From assembly GCA_031418215.1 (NCBI GenBank), contig JANOXC010000119.1:5198-69197 (forward strand): 64,000 nucleotides of DNA, in the 5' to 3' direction. Below, piece by piece: positions 59,926 to 64,000 of this stretch (position 1 is the first letter of the stretch; each line of letters begins with the position of its first letter). This stretch comes from JANOXC01 sp031418215 (GTDB taxonomy: Bacteria; Bacteroidota; Bacteroidia; AKYH767-A; OLB10). Made by a program: the position numbers and the translations under genes. A model generated the notes under the pieces. It had not been told where the DNA came from. It worked only from the letters and a program-made list of their open reading frames with translations, and searched no databases.

Positions 59926-61833
59926 ATGAGTATCCAGTCGGAAATATTAAAGGAGTATTGGGGCTATTCGGCTTTCCGTCCTTTGCAGGAAGACATTATA
60001 CATTCTGCTATGGAAGGGATTGATACATTGGCTTTGCTGCCAACCGGTGGCGGAAAATCAGTTTGTTATCAGGTCCCTGCGCTAACCAAAGAGGGAATTT
60101 GCATTGTGATTTCCCCATTGATTGCCTTGATGAAAGACCAGGTAGAGAATCTCAGGAAAAGGAATATTAAAGCCATGGCATTGGTTTCTGGAATGACTTA
60201 CCGTGAAATTGACATAGCACTTGATAATTGTGTTTACGGAAACTATAAATTTTTATATGTATCACCTGAACGATTGGCTTCCGATCTATTTATTGAAAGG
60301 ATAAAAAAAATGAATATCAATTTGCTTGCTGTTGATGAAGCGCATTGCATCAGTCAATGGGGACATGATTTTCGCCCACCCTATCGAAAGATTGCCGAGA
60401 TCAGGCAATATATTCCCAAAGTTCCGGTAATAGCATTAACTGCAACCGCAACAGCTGAAGTACGTCTGGATATTATTCGTCAGCTGGAATTGGAAAAGCC
60501 AAACATATTCACTGCAAGCTTTGCAAGAACCAACCTGACGTATGCTGCCATACACGCCGAAAACAAATTACAGCGTATGGAAAAAATATTTAGAAATGTA
60601 CAAGGTTGCGGTATTGTATATGTACGTAACAGAAGAAGAACACAAGAGATAAGTGATTGGTTGAATAAAAATAAAATCAATGCTTCTTTTTATCATGCAG
60701 GTTTACCACGTGAAGTAAGAAACAGCAGGCAAGATGACTGGATGAACAATACAACAAGAGTGATTGTGGCGACCAACGCTTTTGGAATGGGGATTGACAA
60801 ACCAGATGTTAGAATTGTTGTTCATTATGATCTACCTGACAATATCGAAAGCTATTACCAGGAAGCAGGTCGAGGTGGTCGTGATGGCAAATTAGCATAT
60901 GCGGTAGCATTGTATAATCAATCTGATTTGCTGGAACTTACAGAACGTGCTGAAAACGCAGTACCGAAGAAGGAAGAAATTGTACGTGTTTATAATGCCT
61001 TATGCAATTATCTGCAAGTTGCATTTCAGTCAGGCATGGGAGAATCGTATGCATTTGATATAACAAAATTTTCTGCAGCTTACCTGTTACAACCTATACA
61101 AACATTAAATTGTTTAAAAATTCTGGAACTGGAAAATTATCTTTCCTTTACCGAAAATGTATATCTCCCTTCTCGTATTCACTTTGAAATCCAAAGCAAA
61201 GAGCTTTATAATTTCCAGGTGGCAAATGTTTATTTCGATCATGTGATCAAAACAATACTTCGTTCATGCGAAGGCATTTTCGACCGTTATATCGATATAC
61301 ATGAATCTGATCTGGCTAAGAAAGCAAACATCTCGCTTGACGACTTAATCAATCAACTCAAACAACTTCAGCAGTTAAATGTTATTACTTATCAACCTAA
61401 AACAGATCAGCCACAAGTTGTTTTTACGCAGCCTCGTGTCGACGGAAAAGACCTTTTGCTACGGAAGGAGCTCATTCAGGATCGTCAACAACGCTTTAAA
61501 TTAAATGCAGAGAAATTAAAACGATACATCGTTGATAAAAATCATTGTCGAAGCCTCATGCTTCTCGAATATTTTGATGAGCGTGCTGAGCAGCGTTGTG
61601 GCACCTGTGACTATTGCAGGCAACGCAATAAACTGGAGTTAAGCGATTATGAATTCAACACCATTGCCAATAAAATTAAATTAATACTGAATGGCCAATT
61701 GCTTTCACCTGATGAATTATGTCGAAAAACAGATGTTTTTAATCAACAAAAAGCCACAAGAGTTATGCAATGGATGCTTGATAATAATTTGATTCAAACC
61801 AATAGCTTTGGCCAATTATCACTCGTGGAATAA
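59926..61833 (+). CDS. recQ: ATP-dependent DNA helicase RecQ
   Basis: This 635-residue 3'-5' helicase acts in recombination and fork repair. Motif 0 is FRPLQEDII; Walker A is LLPTGGGKS (38-45); the DEAH box is 137-140 within VDEAHCISQWGHDFRP, the aromatic-rich loop; ALTATAT and TNAFGMGIDKPDVRIVVHYDLP, then QEAGRGGRDG, complete the core. The RecQ zinc site is visible at about 540-566 (C-RSLMLLEYFDERAEQRC-GTC-DYC). A short winged-helix-like tail follows. No HRDC domain is present, so this is the shorter RecQ form. The glycosylase ATG follows its TAA with no gap. Confidence 0.95.
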   Translation: MSIQSEILKEYWGYSAFRPLQEDIIHSAMEGIDTLALLPTGGGKSVCYQVPALTKEGICIVISPLIALMKDQVENLRKRNIKAMALVSGMTYREIDIALDNCVYGNYKFLYVSPERLASDLFIERIKKMNINLLAVDEAHCISQWGHDFRPPYRKIAEIRQYIPKVPVIALTATATAEVRLDIIRQLELEKPNIFTASFARTNLTYAAIHAENKLQRMEKIFRNVQGCGIVYVRNRRRTQEISDWLNKNKINASFYHAGLPREVRNSRQDDWMNNTTRVIVATNAFGMGIDKPDVRIVVHYDLPDNIESYYQEAGRGGRDGKLAYAVALYNQSDLLELTERAENAVPKKEEIVRVYNALCNYLQVAFQSGMGESYAFDITKFSAAYLLQPIQTLNCLKILELENYLSFTENVYLPSRIHFEIQSKELYNFQVANVYFDHVIKTILRSCEGIFDRYIDIHESDLAKKANISLDDLINQLKQLQQLNVITYQPKTDQPQVVFTQPRVDGKDLLLRKELIQDRQQRFKLNAEKLKRYIVDKNHCRSLMLLEYFDERAEQRCGTCDYCRQRNKLELSDYEFNTIANKIKLILNGQLLSPDELCRKTDVFNQQKATRVMQWMLDNNLIQTNSFGQLSLVE

Positions 61834-62445
61834 ATGAAACTCCGAAAAAGTTTTTATAATAGGGAAAATGTTGTTGAAATAGCATGTGATTTAATCGGCA
61901 AAGTGCTGGTAACAAAAATTAATAATATATATACCAGCGGGATTATTACAGAAACCGAGGCCTATAATGGCGTATTCGACAAAGCTTGTCATGCGTATAA
62001 CGGTAGACGTACGGAGAGGACAGAAGTGATGTATAGCGAAGCGGGTACTTCTTATATTTATCTATGCTATGGTATTCATCATTTATTTAATGTGGTAACC
62101 AATAATAAAAATATCCCTGATGCAATTTTAATAAGGGCAATCTATCCTTTGGAAGGTATTCAAATGATGATGAAAAGAAGAAATAAAAACAAAGTAGATA
62201 AAACCCTTTCAGGTGGTCCTGGAACCGTTGCACAATCGCTGGGATTACATACTGGATTAAACGGAACATCATTGTTTCAAAATCAAATTTGGATTGAAGA
62301 CAGGGGAATTGTAATCAATTCAAAAATAATTAATATCACCCCCCGTATTGGTGTTGAAAGCGCAGGTGACGCAGCATTGTTTCCATATAGGTTTGTATTG
62401 CCATTTAATTACGTCTCAAGTCTTGTTAAAGAACAGCATGTTTAG
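61834..62445 (+). CDS. DNA-3-methyladenine glycosylase (AAG/MPG family)
   Basis: A 203-residue monofunctional glycosylase that starts base-excision repair of alkylated or deaminated purines. The AAG signature GIITETEAYNGVFDKACHAYNGRRTERTEVMY gives the catalytic Glu42, Tyr44 and His53 at the positions of E125, Y127 and H136 of the human enzyme; SYIYLCYGIHHLFNVV holds the next aromatic. SGGPGTVAQSLGL and the final ITPRIGVESAGDAALFPYRFVL are also typical. Its start codon directly follows the recQ stop, so the two repair genes are translationally coupled. Confidence 0.93.
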   Translation: MKLRKSFYNRENVVEIACDLIGKVLVTKINNIYTSGIITETEAYNGVFDKACHAYNGRRTERTEVMYSEAGTSYIYLCYGIHHLFNVVTNNKNIPDAILIRAIYPLEGIQMMMKRRNKNKVDKTLSGGPGTVAQSLGLHTGLNGTSLFQNQIWIEDRGIVINSKIINITPRIGVESAGDAALFPYRFVLPFNYVSSLVKEQHV

Positions 62446-62448
62446 AAT

Positions 62449-62532
62449 GGAATTCGAATATCTAATGTCTTGGCTCTTGATTCTTACCTCTAAATCATAA
62501 TTCTGCATTCTTAATTCTTAATTCTGCATTTG
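62449..62532. repeat. Heptamer array filling the glycosylase-dacA spacer
   Basis: Twelve 7-base words in one register, GGAATTC GAATATC TAATGTC TTGGCTC TTGATTC TTACCTC TAAATCA TAATTCT GCATTCT TAATTCT TAATTCT GCATTTG, occupy nearly the whole 100-base gap. They drift from a TC-ending form to TAATTCT. About a dozen bases remain before the dacA ATG at 62546. Confidence 0.75.
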
Positions 62533-62545
62533 TTATCTTCGTCAC

Positions 62546-63340
62546 ATGGAATTATTTCGCATTGGCTTCCTGAGTATTCGATTACTTGATATTCTAGACA
62601 TCCTGCTAGTTGCCTTCCTACTATTCAAGATCTATGAATTGCTGAAAGGAACTTCGGCTATGAATGTTTTTATCGGCATTGTAGCTATTTATATATTATG
62701 GTGGTTATTTGTAAAGGTCTTCGAGATGCAGTTACTAGGTGCCATACTCGGACAAGTAATGAGCGTTGGTGTGCTGGCCCTTATAATTGTCTTTCAACAG
62801 GAAGTGCGTCGATTTTTAATCTTATTGGGATCCAATAGCCTTATTGGAAAAAACATCATACCCAAGAAAATATTCAGTTGGAGTTATAATCCAAAAGAAG
62901 TAACTTCTTTGAATATTGCTCCTATTGTAAAAGCCTGTTCATCAATGGCCAAAACAAAAACAGGTGCTTTGATAGTCATAGCCCGTACCACGGACATGAA
63001 ATTTTATGAAAGTACGGGCGACCTAATGGATGCAGATGTTTCCAAGCGATTATTAGAAAGTATTTTTTTTAAAAACAGTCCAATGCATGACGGTGCAGTC
63101 ATTATTGAAAATAATAAAATCAAAGCAGCGCGCTGTGTTTTACCGGTAACTGAAAATTCTGAACTGCCTGCCCACTATGGAATGCGTCACAGAGCCGCTT
63201 TAGGCATTACCGAACAAAGTGATGCGATAGCTATAATTGTTTCGGAAGAAACAGGGCATGTTTCCATGGCTATTGATGGAAAAATATACAGTAATGTTAG
63301 CGTTGATGAATTGGAAAGAATGATACAAGTCGAATTTTGA
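62546..63340 (+). CDS. dacA: Diadenylate cyclase (c-di-AMP synthase, CdaA type)
   Basis: A 264-residue membrane-bound cyclase that makes c-di-AMP from two ATP. Three N-terminal helices (about 10-30, 35-60 and 65-90) precede the DAC domain with D182-G183-A184 (MHDGAVII) and R214-H215-R216 (GMRHRAALGITEQSDA), then VSEETGHVSMAIDGKI. All catalytic residues are kept. Neither a ybbR/cdaR nor a glmM gene follows, unlike Firmicutes; regulation of turgor or cell-wall balance is inferred from the family. It ends 21 bases before the convergent TPR gene. Confidence 0.94.
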   Translation: MELFRIGFLSIRLLDILDILLVAFLLFKIYELLKGTSAMNVFIGIVAIYILWWLFVKVFEMQLLGAILGQVMSVGVLALIIVFQQEVRRFLILLGSNSLIGKNIIPKKIFSWSYNPKEVTSLNIAPIVKACSSMAKTKTGALIVIARTTDMKFYESTGDLMDADVSKRLLESIFFKNSPMHDGAVIIENNKIKAARCVLPVTENSELPAHYGMRHRAALGITEQSDAIAIIVSEETGHVSMAIDGKIYSNVSVDELERMIQVEF

Positions 63341-63361
63341 ATTATCTATACTACTCTTATT

Positions 63362-64000
63362 TTATCTACTTCTTCTTAATTGTTCTTCCATTGCAAAGCA
63401 TTCGGCTGCTTTAGCATTATTTCCGCTTAATTGATATGCCATGCCAAGATCATGATAAGCACTATAATTTGATGGATCTAATTTTATTGCACTATTTAAG
63501 GCAACAATTGCTTCTTCATATTGATTTATTCTGCCTAGTGAACTACCCAAATTTTTATAAGCAGTTGAAAAACCTGGGTTGAGTTCAATTGCTCTTCTAT
63601 ATGCTTTAATTGCTTCGTTCAAATTTCCAATATCAAATAATAAGGTGCCAATATTATTATAAATAGCAGCATCATTAGCATTATACATTAAGGCCGTTTC
63701 ATAACATTTCCTTGCTTCTTCATAATTCTTTTGTTCTTCATACGCAACGCCCATCATGTTCCAGGCATCAGTAAATGGTGGATATATTGTAATAGCTGTC
63801 CTTAATTCACGAATACCTTCCTTTATTGTACTTTCCCTTTCTTGCGCTGATAAATCCAGAAGGTTTTCTTCTTTCATAAGCGTATTTCCAAGATAAAAAT
63901 GTAAACGGGCACTGTTTGGTGATATTTTAATATCATGTGAATATAATGTCAAATCATTTTTCCAAACAGGATTTCGGACAATTGTTATAGAGGAAAATAC
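63362..64000 (-). CDS. TPR-repeat protein, C-terminal part; 5' end beyond window
   Basis: The frame stays open from the stop at 63362 to the window edge (212 codons without a stop), so any internal start is not the real one. The sequence upstream of residue DLTLYSHDIKISPNS reads SSITIVRNPVWKN, which matches the RNxxW-x-(N/D)xxxLF segment that joins the membrane part of TMTC-type glycosyltransferase-like proteins to their TPR tail. Five or six TPR units follow (AWNMMGVAYEEQKNYEEARKC, IYNNIGTLLFDIGNLNEAI, AYKNLGSSLGRINQYEEAI, AYHDLGMAYQLSGNNAKAA). The membrane half is presumed outside the window. Confidence 0.8.
   Translation of the reverse strand, partial: VFSSITIVRNPVWKNDLTLYSHDIKISPNSARLHFYLGNTLMKEENLLDLSAQERESTIKEGIRELRTAITIYPPFTDAWNMMGVAYEEQKNYEEARKCYETALMYNANDAAIYNNIGTLLFDIGNLNEAIKAYRRAIELNPGFSTAYKNLGSSLGRINQYEEAIVALNSAIKLDPSNYSAYHDLGMAYQLSGNNAKAAECFAMEEQLRRSR

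Noticed and set aside
1..64000. tRNA, rRNA, riboswitch, insertion sequence or prophage
   Set aside because: No cloverleaf, conserved rRNA segment, known aptamer, transposase, integrase or phage structural gene was seen on either strand; short RNA genes could still have been missed by eye.

Overview
The window is AT-rich DNA from a member of the Bacteroidota, most likely of the Chitinophagales/Sphingobacteriales type. The evidence is type IX secretion (T9SS) C-terminal sorting domains of both types (genes at 44529 and 49658), a TonB-dependent receptor with an N-terminal carboxypeptidase-regulatory-like domain, several signal peptides cut before Gln (…A|Q, …S|Q), TAnnTTTG-type promoter boxes and weak or absent Shine-Dalgarno sequences. 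It reads as ordinary chromosome. I see no rRNA, tRNA, insertion sequence, prophage or CRISPR array. The genes at both window edges are cut: a SRAP/YedK-like gene on the left and the C-terminal part of a TMTC-like TPR protein on the right.

Layout. 1-2055: SRAP gene (-) and an exported carboxypeptidase-regulatory-domain protein (+), closed by a strong bidirectional terminator. 2137-21996 (-): one gene of almost 20 kb coding for a 6,619-residue exported mosaic protein. In order it has 14 RCC1 repeats, a long parallel beta-helix, FN3-like modules, two tandem copies of a ~890-residue unit, two PPC-like modules, five PKD/Ig-like modules, a subtilase-fold protease domain whose histidine position holds Glu, an IPT-like domain, MBG domains (one with an NLINAK hexapeptide array inside it), seven CTxDxC repeats and a C-terminal module with an HRNSIETWS signature. 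No T9SS sorting domain is visible at its end. 22298-26905: SDR oxidoreductase, small beta-barrel protein, mtgA, purL. 27083-34262 (+): a tandem pair of Wzy-like polytopic membrane proteins, an APC amino-acid transporter, a second SDR and a YtcJ-like amidohydrolase lipoprotein. 34279-41272: thioredoxin-fold protein, small secreted protein, DUF4442-like hotdog protein and nitronate monooxygenase (-), then acyl-CoA synthetase, DgkA-like kinase and fatty acid desaturase (+), a loose lipid-metabolism neighbourhood. 41531-56251: M16 protease, T9SS type-B PKD protein, MORN/YwqK protein, TonB receptor, esterase-like T9SS type-A protein, beta-barrel protein, DUF2279 protein, phosphohexomutase and an unknown exported protein. 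56356-64000: recF, MuiA-like DUF4139 protein, small exported protein, recQ directly abutting a 3-methyladenine glycosylase gene, dacA (c-di-AMP synthase) and the TPR fragment.

Functionally the window mixes housekeeping genes (purL, mtgA, recF, recQ, glycosylase, dacA, phosphohexomutase, lipid enzymes) with cell-surface genes. Two things stand out. One is the giant mosaic protein. The other is that many intergenic spaces are built from short tandem words of different sequence but the same exact 7-bp period, several of them next to 10-bp-period arrays. Identifications rest on motif recognition by eye; no database search was run.
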